Source: Physcomitrium patens (lineage: Eukaryota; Streptophyta; Bryopsida; Funariales; Funariaceae). Taken from it: 64,000 nucleotides of DNA. The notes under the pieces are model-generated. The model was not told where the DNA came from and did not search any database. It was given only the letters and a program-made list of their open reading frames with translations. The position numbers and the translations under genes are program-made. This document shows, in pieces, positions 47,310 to 59,678 of this stretch. Position 1 is the first letter of the stretch. Each line of letters begins with the position of its first letter. The stretch lies in assembly GCF_000002425.4 (NCBI RefSeq), contig NC_037254.1, forward strand, positions 2,430,758 to 2,494,757, read 5' to 3'.

Positions 47310-50065
47310 TGGTTTAAAAAGGTTGATGGGATGTAAGATTGGTGCAAAATAAATGTTGTCTTCAAAGTTTCAAATGTTGTTTCTTCTTTTTGATTCTATT
47401 GAAGTTTGTTTTTATAACTCAAACATGTAAGTAGATCTACAACTTGAGAGAAGTTTTTGATGAAGATGGAATAGTAGTTGGTAAATTCTAAAAAAACATT
47501 GGACATCTCTTACCATTTTTGAAATCTTTTAATCTATAATAGTTTGAATTTTTTTAGGATCCATTATAAGTCCATCATTTAAAATGATATATTTTAAGAA
47601 ATCAACTTGAGTAGTATGAAATATACACTTTTCTATTTTGGCATAGAATCCCATGTTTCTTAATTTTTATAATACATGACAAATATGAAGTTCATTTAAG
47701 ATATTTAAGTTTATTTATGAAGTTATTTATATTCTTAGAATATATTAAGATATCATCTAGGTAACAAACAACAAAGTCATCTAAAATCTCTCAAAAAATA
47801 TCATTCATTAGATGTTGAAAAACTACTAGTCCATTTATAAGTCCAAAAGTCATGATGTTGTATTCAAAATATCCATATTTTATTCAAAATATAGTTATCT
47901 ATTCATCTCATTTTTTGATGTGTATCAAATTATATGTTCTTTGTAGATCTATTTTTGTATAGATCTTAGTTTGATTCAATTGATGAAAAAATTCACATAT
48001 TAAGGTAGAAGGTATCTATTTTTTATGGTGATTTTATTGAATCTTTGATAATCAACACACATCTACAATGATCTATCTTTTTTCTTTATAAATAAAATTA
48101 GAGCTCTTGCTAGAGATTTGAAATGGAGTATGAAGTTCTTGGCCAGATTTTTTTCAATATACTTCTTGAATTTAGCCAATTCATTTTGTGATAAACTATA
48201 AATTGATCCAAACAATAGTTGAACTCCTTCTTGAAGGTTAATTGAATAGACATAGGAATGATATTTTTATAAAGTATCTGCATTCTTCTTTTCAAATATA
48301 TCTTGAAAATCTTGATATTGACTTGAAATGTAACTTGAAGTCTTTCTACTGCTAGAAATAGGTGTAACATAAATGGCATAAGATGATCATTTTTTTGGAG
48401 CATACAAAAAAGCTCTTATACCTACAAATACATGTTTAATTACACTAAACTTAAGACTTTCTTTTTAATCAACTATATTCTTAATTATACTTTCAAAAAA
48501 TTTAAGACTATGAGATATTTAATTTATTGTTGGATTATATTTTTTTAGCCATAATAAACTTAAAATAATTGGATTAGAAAGAGATCCAATAATATTAAAT
48601 ATTATAAAGCTATTATAACCATTAGTTGTTACTTTTATAGGAAGGATTTCATGAATAATATTTTTTAAGTCAAAGACAACCATCTATGATTTCTATATGA
48701 ACATGTTTAGTTTTTTTCCGTAAAGGTATGCTATGTTTTTCAAAAAATTCTTCATCTAAGAAACACATTGAGGTTCATGAATCTAACAAGATAAACGCTT
48801 TGTGATATTTAGGTCTTAAAATAATATTTATCATAAAAAATATATATATATATATATTTGAAAAAAGAATAGGATTTTCAATAAGTATTTTATAAGGTTT
48901 CAGCCACAAGGTCTCTATTATAGCTAGACAAACTTATTTTTTGACATATTATCTTCTTTAATAGCCATATTTTTTATTTTGAGGTTGCATCACTTCTTTA
49001 CATAATATTAAATAATTTACTTAGGTTCTCCACAATACAAGTACAATCCTTTCTAATGACGATGAGTCTTTTCTTCCTAAGTAAGTTCTTTAAAATATAT
49101 TGTATCTATTTACATATCTTTTATTTCTAAAAGTATGTATTAAAAAGATGTTGGCATTATCATTGAATTATAGTAATATTGAAGTGTACTTGTACAACTC
49201 TCAAATCAAAATTTAAAAAGTCAATTGTGACACTTCACAATAAAGTCAATTGCTTGACTCAATGTTTGAAGATTAGATAAGTTGACCATTAATTTTTCCA
49301 CCTCATATTATAATCTATAGAAAAATTAGTTAACAACTGCAGTATTATTTCACTTGATATCAATTATAAGTTATAAAAACTATGAAGCATATAATGTTAT
49401 CAATTAATTTTCATATTGCAAAATATAGATCAAATTGGTTGAAACACGAATTGCATCATGTTTTTCTTATATGGATCAAAACTTTACCAAAAAAACCTCT
49501 AGATTATCCAATATTGAATCTTGTTGTTCAAAAAAAGATAAAAACCATGATAATGTTGAATCTAAAAAAAGTGTATTAATGAATGTATCTTGCAATCTTA
49601 GAATGGGATGGCTTTGGAATTGAAGTTCAATCACAAATTGTATTTGATTGATAAATCCTTGAAACTTGGATCTTCTACTATCAAACTTCTTGAGTAATGC
49701 AATCCTTGGTTCTCTATCACTAGAAGGATATTCCACCATAGAAAAAAGAATATGATTTGGTACAAATATTGAAGCTACTCCAATCACTTTTATATCTTCA
49801 CTCCCTTCTATTCTTGTTGCTCATTGTAGTGGTAAATTGAGTTGATGCATCACAAGCATTAACTCCTTCAATTGCTCTTGCATTTATGTCATTACACTCT
49901 TTATTTTGAGAATCTCTACTATAATAACACTTAAAGAAAAAAAAATGTCTGATATTGCTCAAGACAAATAAAAAAGAAGATTTAAAAATAAATGAAAAAA
50001 TCCTAAAGACAATATCAATTTAGAAGAAGGTAATCTGCAACTCCTAATATACTTAAGTCTGTTAA

Positions 50066-50103
<38 letters not shown>

Positions 50104-50713
50104 CCACTTTTAATCAAAGAAAAGATAAAGCTCAGATATTATAAGTGTATTCTTGTCAATCTGTCAAGGAGAAGAATTCAATGAAAGAAAATAATCAAAT
50201 GATGCTCTCTGAAAGAAATATAATAAAATAAAAATAGGAAATTATATATATTAAAAAAGAAAGCAAAATTGCTATTCCCACAAAAAAAAGAAATTTAAAA
50301 TTCTTAAAAATAGACTAGAAGTAAAAAAGGAATTGACAAGAGTGAAGAAGACTTCACTCTTGCCTCTATATATACTATCTACTTAGGATCTATGTGACAA
50401 TATTCTATAGAACCTCCAAAAATGTGTTGACTTTGTATGACATATATCTTAATTTACAAGGCAAGTTTTTTATATAGATGCCACATAGTTAGCTTGTTTT
50501 CCAAGCTACCAATACATATGGCACGTGGTTAGCTTATTGACCAAGTTTCTAAGCTATTTATTAACTATAAAGACATGTAAAATCAAAACATCATTTAAGA
50601 AGCTTCTAGGAAGCTTATCTAGAAAGTATTATGAAATTAATCTAATTTTATCTACTTCTACTTATTCAAATTATTTAGATAAAAAATTATAGTAGATATA
50701 TATATATGTGAAA
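47310..50713 (-). mobile_element. Truncated, transition-saturated second copy of the same gypsy family
   Basis: Aligns by eye, in the same orientation, with the intact element from about base 31540 (RNase H/RT) through protease and gag to the 5' LTR (here 50162 to about 50713). Integrase, chromodomain, accessory ORF and 3' LTR are missing. The breakpoint is near 47310 (the match is already clear at GATTGGTGCAAAATAAATG). Nearly all differences are C-to-T or G-to-A in plus-strand terms, leaving no long frame. Remaining pieces include minus 49787-49476 (gag, KFDSRRSKFQGFINQIQFVI) and minus 48403-48110 (protease/RT linker). A (TA)n run has expanded between gag and the LTR. Confidence 0.88.
50069..50101. 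repeat. (TA)n microsatellite inside the decayed gypsy copy
   Basis: An uninterrupted AT run located where the intact element has its short primer-site leader, so it arose after insertion. Confidence 0.85.
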
Positions 50714-50916
50714 AAAATTTGGAATCACACCAAGCAAGTTTATAATAGAGCCAAAGCATCTTTTGGTTAGCAATATATTTTTATTTTATTTTATTTTATT
50801 TTTTCTACATACATAATGGTTATTTCATAACTAAAATAGAATAGAGTTGCTGAATTTTTAGTTGGATTTTTTATAAGAATATTCTTTATATTATCATATA
50901 ATAATATAGCCATTAG

Positions 50917-50952
<36 letters not shown>

Positions 50953-53900
50953 TATAAAAGAATTTAATTAAAAGATATAGTAAAACAACATAGATAAAAG
51001 ATAAAAAGTAATAAAATCCTATAGTATTAGAATTGTTATTTATGAAAATAGATTCTATTTATTTTTTATAGCTATAAATAAAGAAAAATAAGATAGATTC
51101 AAAAAATAAAAAATATAAGCATATGTAAGGAATTAAAAATTGATTATAAGAAAAATTACTTTAAAAAAATAAGCATTGATACTTGAAAAGGATTGGTTGC
51201 CAAACAAGATCAATATTAGACTTTGAGGCACAAAATTGAGTACCTATGCTATATATGAGGTTGTTTTGTCAATTGGAGAATAGAATTTGAGAGCAAATTA
51301 GAGATAGATTTTTTAGTGTTGCTTTTATATCATCTAGATTAATATTAAGGATTTTAGGAATTTTCAAAGTTAATGATGTATTTGGTAGGTTTAGATTTTG
51401 AGAAATAAAAATATATTTATAAATTTGAGAGTTTTTTTGCGTTTTGTAGCATATGTATTAGTAAAATTTTGGCAGTTTGTTGTTATGCTTATTATAAATA
51501 TGTATAAAAAATTTAACATCAATTGATAGTTAGATTAAAGAGTACAAGAATTTTTGTGGATTATGGTCTTAAATAATTGAGATTTAGGATCAGTGAGGGA
51601 TTTTGTGATGTCAAAATAATTATTAATTTGATTAAAGCAAAAATTAGTGAGAGAAATTTAGATTTAAATTTTTATATATAATCCAAATTTTGGAGCTATT
51701 AAATGGTTTAATAAGGAGAAATCTTTGTTGAAAGATCAATATTCAAGTTAGAGAAGGAAAGCAACCAATAACCAAGAGGTTTTAATAGCTTTTCTTATAA
51801 TTGATATGTGTGATTTTTAAATTTTTTGTATTGGTTGTTAACTTAGTTATTGCAAATATTACAAGTTTTGAATCAAAATCAATTGTTCAAATATTAATTA
51901 TTAAATTTTTAATCTATTATAGGATTTGTAAAGAATTTATTTAAGATTTAAGATTTGATTAGAGATTGATTATAATTAATTTAGGATTCAGGATTTGATT
52001 AGAATTGGCTTAAAATTTTATTTAAGATTTGATTAAAGATTTGGATTTGGTTAGGATTTAGTATTTTATTAGGATTTAATTAGAATTGATTTAGGATTTA
52101 GAATTTAGTTGAGATTTAAATTTTGATTAAGATTTGACTAGGATTTAATTAAGATTTATTTTTAGGATTTGATTTAGAATTTTATTAATATTTCATTAGG
52201 ATTTGGATAGAATTTTATTAGGATTTAATTAGTATTTAAATAAAATTTCATTATAATTTTATTAAGATTTTATTAAGATTTTATTAAGATTTGATTTAAA
52301 ATTTAATTAGAATTAATTTAGGATTTTATTAAGGTTTATTGAGGATTATATTAAGATTTGATTAAGATTCAATTAATATATCTATTTTTGATATTTTTAA
52401 GATTTTTATATTATATATTTTATTAAGATTGATTTATTATTTTTTTATGTTTTTTAATAAATTTTTTAAATTTTATTTGGATTTAATTAAAGATTAATTG
52501 ATATTATTATAATTTAATTGTAATTTATTTAAGATTCTATTAGAGTTGTTAAAATTGGCTTGTTGTAAGTTCTATTTTTCTTTTTACAGCCAAGTGTCTA
52601 ATGCATTCTTAAGCAGACTTCACTTAATGCAACATACTTCTAGCTTGTAGTTCTTTTGGACTTACATGCTATATCTCTTTACTAATGCAAATTATTTTTT
52701 TGTGATTATAGATTTGAAAGAAGTATTAGCTTTTACTTAATGAAGCAAAGATGTTAAGATGTTGTTGCATCATGCTTCTGTACATGTTGCATATTCTTCT
52801 TCTTTATGCTAGAGCTCATTTAAGACTTTATTTTGCAATATCTTGGAATTTTAAAAAAAACCTTTGCATTGAAATATTTTTGTGTCAAGATGTCACTTTC
52901 ATGTTTATATTAGATGACATTTAGTATATTATTGCTTGACAATAAGGTTAGAAAAGTCTAGCATCCTATCAATAGTATTTAAGTTGCTTTTAGAAAGCTG
53001 ACATGCTTGTAATAATACAAATATTGGGCTAATTATGCATCAAATCATTTAGAGATTGGACTTCTTCAATGTTGAGAATGTGATAATTTTCAACTTTCTT
53101 CATGATCTATTAGAGACTCAAAAAAAAATGTATGTAAAAAATTTGCTATTCAAAGTAGAAGTAAACTTTTATAATAAAAATAGGAGCATGTTGTTAATTT
53201 ATTCTACTTGCTTTATTCAATACTACTACAAACTTCACTTATTGGGACTTTAAATTAAATAAGTACTCAATTTAGATTGTTAAAATAGCATGATAAGTTC
53301 TATTTTTTTACAAATCAGCTCTAATAGATTAATAATATAATTTAGATTGTATTTATAATCTACTTATAGATAATTATGAGAAAAAAATCACTCTCATAGG
53401 ATATGTGCAAAAATGATATTTAAAACATTTGTAATTTTTGCAAAGTTGTATCATTATTGTTGCTTCAAGAATTTCAAAATATAAAGCAAAAAATTATATA
53501 GATATCTCAATATATACATCACTTCTCAATATATTTGTTGGCCTATATAATTTATTCTTTAGACAATTGATTATTAAATTTTCCAACCTCATCGTAATTA
53601 TTGCAAGCTCCAAGAATTGATTACACATTTTCTCTTATTTGTAGGGAAGTAATAGATCAAATGTATAATTAACAGTATTATAGATAAAGTAAGATCCTTA
53701 GAAGTAATAATCTAAATTTGAAGCGACATCATAGCTAATAATTTAAAATTATTCACCAATTGATATTAATGATATAAAAATCAACAATTGCCAAAACGCA
53801 ACTATTTCTTAGTAAATTTCAAATTTGATGCTTAAATAGAACGCCTAATATGTTTGTTATTGTTCTTTTGTAAAAAAAAGTGTTATTATCAAGTGCTAGT

Positions 53901-54115
53901 TTTTCATATTTATATTAATAAAAAATGTTAAGAATATATAGAGAGATATATTCTACAACATTGGTGAAGAAGCCAATATTATGTTGATGACATACATAGG
54001 TTTGTTCTAAACTCTCTTGAACTTTGATTTTTCTTGTATTCTCAAAAATGTGAGGAAAAAATATTTGCACTTCTTAAAAGTCTTTAGTAAACACTTTTAA
54101 ATATGATTTTAATGC
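50714..54115. other. AT-rich gene-free tract containing an 11-bp repeat field
   Basis: No recognised coding family and frames only at chance length. It contains (TA)n at about 50921-50948 and the degenerate repeat field listed separately. Composition rises again after about 54110. Confidence 0.5.
51890..52545 (+). repeat. Degenerate ~11-bp repeat field (ATTAAGATTTT type)
   Basis: Dozens of imperfect units of about 11 bases with consensus ATTARGATTTW. The clearest stretch is three near-identical TTTTATTAAGA units around 52257-52290. Neighbours vary by one or two bases in length, so the field is old. Confidence 0.7.
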
Positions 54116-55003
54116 TGAATGTTGACCTACTTATGATGTACTAACACTTCTAAAGTATAGAGAATTATTTGTCTAAGCTTAACAAATCGTTTCTTCTGTG
54201 ATATCCAAGTATTTTGTAAGTACATAAGAACTGCATGGGCAGCATTGGGAACATAATTGATGCAAACATTAGACCATTCCAGATTGTAAGGCTCGAGATA
54301 ACGGCTTTGCCGGATTGTGACAGATGAGCAATGCACCGTGAGAAATGCAGCTTCATGTGCATATTCTCAATTACCGGTTACGATCGGTGGCGCTTGACGC
54401 TAGATACATGGTTTTATGTGTTCGACACTGATAGGAATTCACCCTTTTCCCCACAGATACCATGCTCAGTCATGCCATTTTCATAACTATATAGCGAAGT
54501 TTGGATTGCCACAGAATTATCTAGCGACATTTCCAAGGATCTGGAAGCGTCTCAGCCTTGCCGCTCACTCCAACCTGGTGTTGCAGCCGGATCCTCTACT
54601 TCTTGTGCAACATCGTGATGCGAAGGGACTCGGCTTGTGGGCGCCAGTTTGGTGACCCACCTGGACTCTCACGCATAGGGAAACAGAACAAACTTCGGAG
54701 CAGATAATCCCTTCACGGGATTGTTTACTAAAATTCGTGCTGCGCTAAACAGTGGTGGGATGGATGGGGCGATCGCAAAGGTGATTGTTCTGAAACTCAT
54801 GAAAGGTCTCAGACGGTGAAACCAACTCTGGTTCTTCCGGGCTTTTCCAGGTCTTTCAAGAGGATCCGACGCCCACTCGGTGGAGTCCCACGTCTCACCA
54901 CCTGTAGTCCGTATTAATGTATCGCTGAGATCATCCGTTGTGATGCAGCTCGTTGTCGAAATGTCAGTCGTTTCTTGTCTAGTCACATTCGGCATACTAG
55001 AAG
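54116..55003. other. Upstream flank of the small heat-shock gene
   Basis: GC-normal sequence. A 117-codon minus frame (55022-54669) and a 79-codon plus frame (54416-54655) are open, but neither shows family motifs. I treat the region as promoter and leader. Confidence 0.35.
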
Positions 55004-55684
55004 ATGGCTCTCGTTTTGTCACCGTGGTTTGGGATAGGGTGCACCAGGCGTAGTAATTCTCGCTCGAACTGCCCTACTCTGTTCACCGACCTGGTTGTCG
55101 TCGAAGTTCCACTGCAAAAACAGGCTTGGGCGCCAGTGATTAGCCCTTCGCCGCACAACACTAGTGCGATGAGATGGGATGATACAGCAGAGGCTCACAT
55201 CTTCAAGTTCGCCTGCAAGGTATGTAAAAAAATCTCTGTTAGTGAGCCACTTTCGCTTCACCCATATCTTGGTCAAGAACTTGATTCCCTCAACTGTTGC
55301 ACTCTCCGACACAAGTTGGGTGTGGTTTGCAGCCATTACTACCCTTGTGTGCGGATAGTATGACATCCTATTAAGTCGTGTACGTGTTTAAAGAAAGAGG
55401 ATCTGAACGTCCAGGTGGAGGATCGAACACCCCAAATCGGTTAGAACAGCGAGCCGGAAATGGGCAGCAAGGAGGGTGAAGCTTCGTCCGACTCCCAGTG
55501 CAAAGGGAAGAAACAGGCAAGCCGCAGCTTCGTGCGCAAGTTCAAGTGGCCAGAGAACGCAGACATGGAGCAGATCAAAGCTGACGTTACTAACAAGACT
55601 TTGATTATCACCATGCCCAAGCTAACGATGAAGTCACCGGAAGTTTGCAAGATAGATATGAGAGATGGTGATGTGGGAGTCTGA
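55004..55684 (+). pseudogene. Small heat-shock protein (HSP20) gene with an intron and an in-frame stop
   Basis: Exon 1, 55004-55219, starts MALVLSPWFGIGCTRRSN and ends in TAEAHIFKFACK. The intron is 55220-55393 (GTATGT...TTAAAG). Exon 2, 55394-55684, carries KKEDLNVQVED, then SFVRKFKWPENADMEQIKAD and TLIITMPKLT, ending at TGA. These are the alpha-crystallin-domain landmarks of plant class I sHSPs, and the spliced length of about 168 codons fits the family. An in-frame TAG at 55442-55444 falls in the loop before the conserved FVRKF strand, so the full protein cannot be made without read-through; the frame is open on both sides. The PGL normally before KKED is absent at the junction, so the intron boundaries are uncertain. 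sHSPs are ATP-independent chaperones holding unfolded proteins. It is either a recent pseudogene or has a different splice pattern. Confidence 0.75.
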
Positions 55685-56303
55685 TGCATCCGAGCAGCCC
55701 TCAACCGAGACATAGATAACCCAGTTACTACTATACCGTGCCATTTAGTAAGCTTAGGACTCTAGCACAAGACCAGGGCATGGGAGTACTACAGACATCC
55801 AATTATGCAATTGTGGTGTAGCATGTTGGTGAAAGATTCAATTGCTGTGAACTTTGTCTCCGCGTCGCTTATTAAACTTCGTATTGTTTTTGCAACGAGT
55901 TCCTGATTCCAGTCTCTATGGAAGGTGTGCTAAGATGGGTTCACATCTTGTTTCAGTTCATGCTGTTGAGTACAGTGACCTTCAAAACTGTCCCAATGTT
56001 TCCAGTTTGAACTTTTGGTGAGTCACCAAATAATGATTGTATGTTAAAGTGACATGGCATAAATCTAGTTATTTTCTATTATCAGTAAGTTAATTGAGGT
56101 GCAAGTCTTGGCACTTGTCTCTACATACATATGCATGGATTGAAGCTCTAAATATTTCCTCTTCACTAGGATAGTTTTGAAGGTCCATATCAATACATCT
56201 TGTGTGCATAGCAATTAAAGAATAGATGCATTGTAAATTACTTGGTTTTTATTTTGTTGCATGTACATATATACATATCAGTTGTTCTTGTGTTTTACTT
56301 CAT
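55685..56303. other. 3' flank of the sHSP gene grading into AT-rich DNA
   Basis: Nothing coding was recognised. GC-normal to about 56050, then AT-rich up to the Tc1 remnant. Confidence 0.4.
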
Positions 56304-57030
56304 ATGAAAAAAATAGTGAAACCATTGTTGCAAAGGAAGCAACAAAATATACTCTCTTTGCTTCAAAAAGGCTATAGTATGAAAGAGGTGGCAAATCCTT
56401 TGCATGTTGATATGTCAAGTGTATAGAGGCTTTGTAAGAAGCATTTTCCAAATGCAAATCTATTAGTTGGAGATAGACCATGCAATTTGAGAAGTCAAAT
56501 GAAGCAATCTTGTATTAGTATATCTAGAAGAAAGGTGTTTACTACAAAGAAAGCTACTAAATAAGTGAAAGAACTTTTTGGAGTATAAGTTAGTGAAGTT
56601 ATTGTATGCACAGAGAAAGTTTGTAGTCACTTGTAAAGGAAGAAACTACAATTGTCAAGTAAAAATATTAGATACCACTTAGAATTTGCCAAAAAGTATG
56701 AATATTGGACTATTGATGATTGGAGTCATGTGATATTCTCAAATGAGACTAAGATTAATAGATTTTTTTTGAGATGAAAGAATTTGGTGTTGGTTTTATG
56801 ATCCAAAAGAACTATCGGAGCAAACTATTATTCCAAACTATTAAGTATGGTAGTGGTTCTATAAAAATATGGAAAAGTATGTGTATACATGAACTTAACA
56901 TGATGCAAAAAATCAAAGGTCACCCCAATCAACATGATTATCAAAAAAATCTTGGAAAAACATCTACATGGTACAATTAAAAAATATGATTTAGATGCAT
57001 CAAAAGTCATATACACAGTAATAATAGCAT
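56304..57030 (+). pseudogene. Tc1/mariner-like transposase remnant, N-terminal and central parts
   Basis: Read from ATG 56304: a helix-turn-helix-like segment (KQQNILSLLQKGYSMKEVA) and, after stops, LEFAKKYEYWTIDDWSHVIF followed by SNETKINRF. This is the first DDE block, with the canonical Asp of SDETK changed to Asn. Later fragments (GSIKIWKSMCIHELN; TIKKYDLDASKVIYTV) follow Tc1 order. At least six stops and a frame change kill it. No inverted repeats were found around it. Confidence 0.75.
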
Positions 57031-57041
57031 GAAACAATGGT

Positions 57042-57206
57042 TTTGTTTTTTCATCTATTTCAATGAAATGAAATAATATTTAGAAATTCTAAATAAAGAT
57101 TTATTTTTTTAACTATTTCTTCTATTTCAAGTATTTGTTTTTTCATCTATTTCAATGAAATGAAATAATATTTAGAAATTTTAAATAAAGATTTATTTTT
57201 TTAACT
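57042..57206 (+). repeat. Direct repeat, two ~73-bp copies 92 bp apart
   Basis: The block beginning TTTGTTTTTTCATCTATTTC (57042 and 57134) is repeated with one or two mismatches through TTATTTTTTTAACTA, with about 19 bases between copies. It lies at the end of the Tc1 remnant. Confidence 0.85.
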
Positions 57207-57519
57207 AAATAACTAAATAACAATAAAAATAATAATTTATCATTATTATTATCATCAACATTATCAAATACATACATAGCTTAATTCTAAAATTTATAAT
57301 TTTAAAATTATTTTTGTTTAATTAAGTTGTTTAAGTTTAATATTAAATAATTTAATTGATATGATTTTTAACTCTTATTTATTATTTTCTAAAATAAATA
57401 AATCTTATAAAAATATTATTTTGATAAACAATATTACAAGTAGTTTAAAATAATCTTTATCAAGAAAACATGTTGCATCAAAGAATTAGCTTATAAATTA
57501 ACTAACTTCAAAGATATGT

Positions 57520-57535
57520 TCTATCTATCTATCTA

Positions 57536-57596
<61 letters not shown>
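57520..57596. repeat. Compound microsatellite (CTAT)n(CT)n(AT)n
   Basis: Three simple repeats in direct succession: about 20 bases of CTAT, 30 of CT and 26 of AT. Confidence 0.95.
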
Positions 57597-57602
<6 letters not shown>

Positions 57603-58680
57603 TTTCAACCATTCTTATACTCAACGTCATTAAAAATCAACTTTAGATTATAATCAATTTATTTTACTTGTTCAAATTTGCACCATAAATAATTGATTTT
57701 AAGTAAGAATGTCTTAAATATAAAAATAAAAAAAGTAATTTTCATAAATAATTATTTTATACTATTACCAATATACTATAAATAATCATATAATAATTAT
57801 ATAATATTATAGAATAATAATAGAAAATAAAATAAAATAGTAAAACCATTTGATATAATTGGCTTAAAAAATAAAAAAATAATAATAATTTTATTTTTAT
57901 AAAACAAATATTGGTACAATATTAATATTATGGTTTTAAGTGTTTTTAGATTTATTTAGTTATATAATTTTTATTAAAAAAAATCATGTAATTTCTTTGA
58001 TGAAAATTTTTGTTTAAATTATTTTTATTTTTGTAATAAGTATTATATGAAAAATATTTTAAATTTTTATTCAAAAAGATTAAATCCTTAAAATAATATT
58101 ATTAAAGAAAAACCAATTAATTCTTATTCAACAAGGTCTAAGCCTTCTTCTATTATAGTTTTAGCAATAGATTATATTTTATGTTATAATGTAGTTAAAC
58201 TTTATTAATGTTATTTTTTAATTACTTAAAATTTCTATTTTATTTTAAGATTTATCTTATATTAATTTTTAAAGAGTCTATAGTATGTAAAATTGTAATT
58301 ATAAGAATTAGAATGTTATATTTTTAGACTTCATCTTAAAGAAAATTATGTACCAAATAAGACTTGAGTCTATTTTTAATTATGAATAATATTAAATATT
58401 TTAGTTTTTTTAAAGGCATTAAAAAGAATTAGAAAAAAAATTAGAAAGAAAAAATAAAGTAGATATCATTAAATTCTTCACAAAATACCATAATCAAAGA
58501 TAGATTTTTTATTGTATTTTCTTCTTGTATAATCGAAAGACTTTGAGTGTCTTATAATATTTGTATGCTATAAGAATCTATTGTTTGGAAGTTCCAAATT
58601 TTATTTAAAATAGTTATTTATATTTTATTTTAAATTAAAGCATAAAAAATACTTTTTATATATTTTAAGATTTAAATTTT

Positions 58681-58770
58681 AAATTTAAATATCTACATTT
58701 TAAAATTTTAAATTTAAATATCTACATTTTAAAATTTTAAATTTAAATATCTATATTTTAAAATTTTAAA
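58681..58770 (+). repeat. 29-bp tandem repeat, three copies
   Basis: Units start at 58681, 58710 and 58739 (AAATTTAAATATCTACATTT...). They are almost identical and contain self-complementary TTTAAATTTAAA blocks. Confidence 0.85.
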
Positions 58771-58937
58771 AACCTATAAATATTATGATAATTTCTTTTA
58801 ATTTATTAAAATATTCTATTAATTATATGTTAGTATAAGTATTAAGTTCTACATAAAATTAAAAAATTATGAATTTTAATTGATAATAAAATAATCAAAC
58901 ACAATAAATAGCAAGTATTTTTTGTGATATGTGTATA

Positions 58938-59678
58938 GTTGTGTGCAATAAGTCTTTTTATCCTTGCCAATGAGAAACAAGTTTTCTTTAATGAGGCTTA
59001 CAACCACACACAAGCTTATGTATTCACAAAATTTACAAGATATGAGAATATCATCTAAGCTTCACTACCACTAAATGTGACATCCATCTGCATTAAGAAT
59101 TGGCTGCAATCTTTTAAGCATCTCATCTATATATTTATCTACACTACCCTAGTCAATGAGGTTCCACTCTTCTTGTGTCACTTTAAACAATTTTTGGACA
59201 TCATGAGGTCTCTTCTCTTTCTATAAAAAATGCTTTTTAAGACATTGTTTCAAAATCATCTAACAATTCTCAATTGGGTTGAGGTCTAGAGAATTGGGTG
59301 GCCAAGGTAGTTGTACATAGGTATATTGTTTTTAGATTCTTGCAATATCATGCCGTTGGTGCCATCTTACTCTATCCATAGCTAGGTAGAGGTGACTCAG
59401 CTCATCGTATAGACTGCAAATAAAAAAGAACAATGTAAGATTTGTCAAATTCTTGATCAAATTGCACAACATTAAAGCCAAATCCTGAACTCTTGGTTTA
59501 CCTATTTCCAAAGCCTTTGCAATCCTCCCATAATCCTAGTGTGCTACATTGTAAGGGATGTAAATTCTCGTTTTCAACTATTCCCTTGCCTCTCTTTGGT
59601 TCTAAGATGGTACCATTGTGAAGACAATCAACTATATTAACTCTATTGCAGAAAATTCAAGGACTTATTACACACAAC
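58938..59678 (-). mobile_element. Tc1/mariner deletion derivative, 741 bp, with TIRs and TA flanks
   Basis: Terminal inverted repeats GTTGTGTGCAATAAGTC (58938 onward) and, from the right end inward, GTTGTGTGTAATAAGTC (59678 back), with one mismatch in 17. TA lies immediately outside on both sides (58936-58937, 59679-59680), the Tc1 target duplication. Inside, minus-strand reading gives an N-terminal helix-turn-helix-like piece (YGRIAKALEIGKPRVQDL, near 59500), then directly C-terminal Tc1 signatures: DRVRWHQRHDIARI, QLPWPPNSLDLNPIENC (the PDLNPIE block) and LKVTQEEWNLID-type text. The central catalytic region with the first Asp is gone and stops interrupt the rest. Confidence 0.85.

Larger units (their letters stand above)
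57207..58937. other. AT-rich gene-free tract
   Basis: No gene recognised. It contains a compound microsatellite and a 29-bp tandem repeat, listed separately. Confidence 0.5.

Noticed and set aside
54669-55022. 117-codon minus frame upstream of the sHSP gene
   Set aside because: It overlaps the sHSP start region on the other strand and has no recognised motif.
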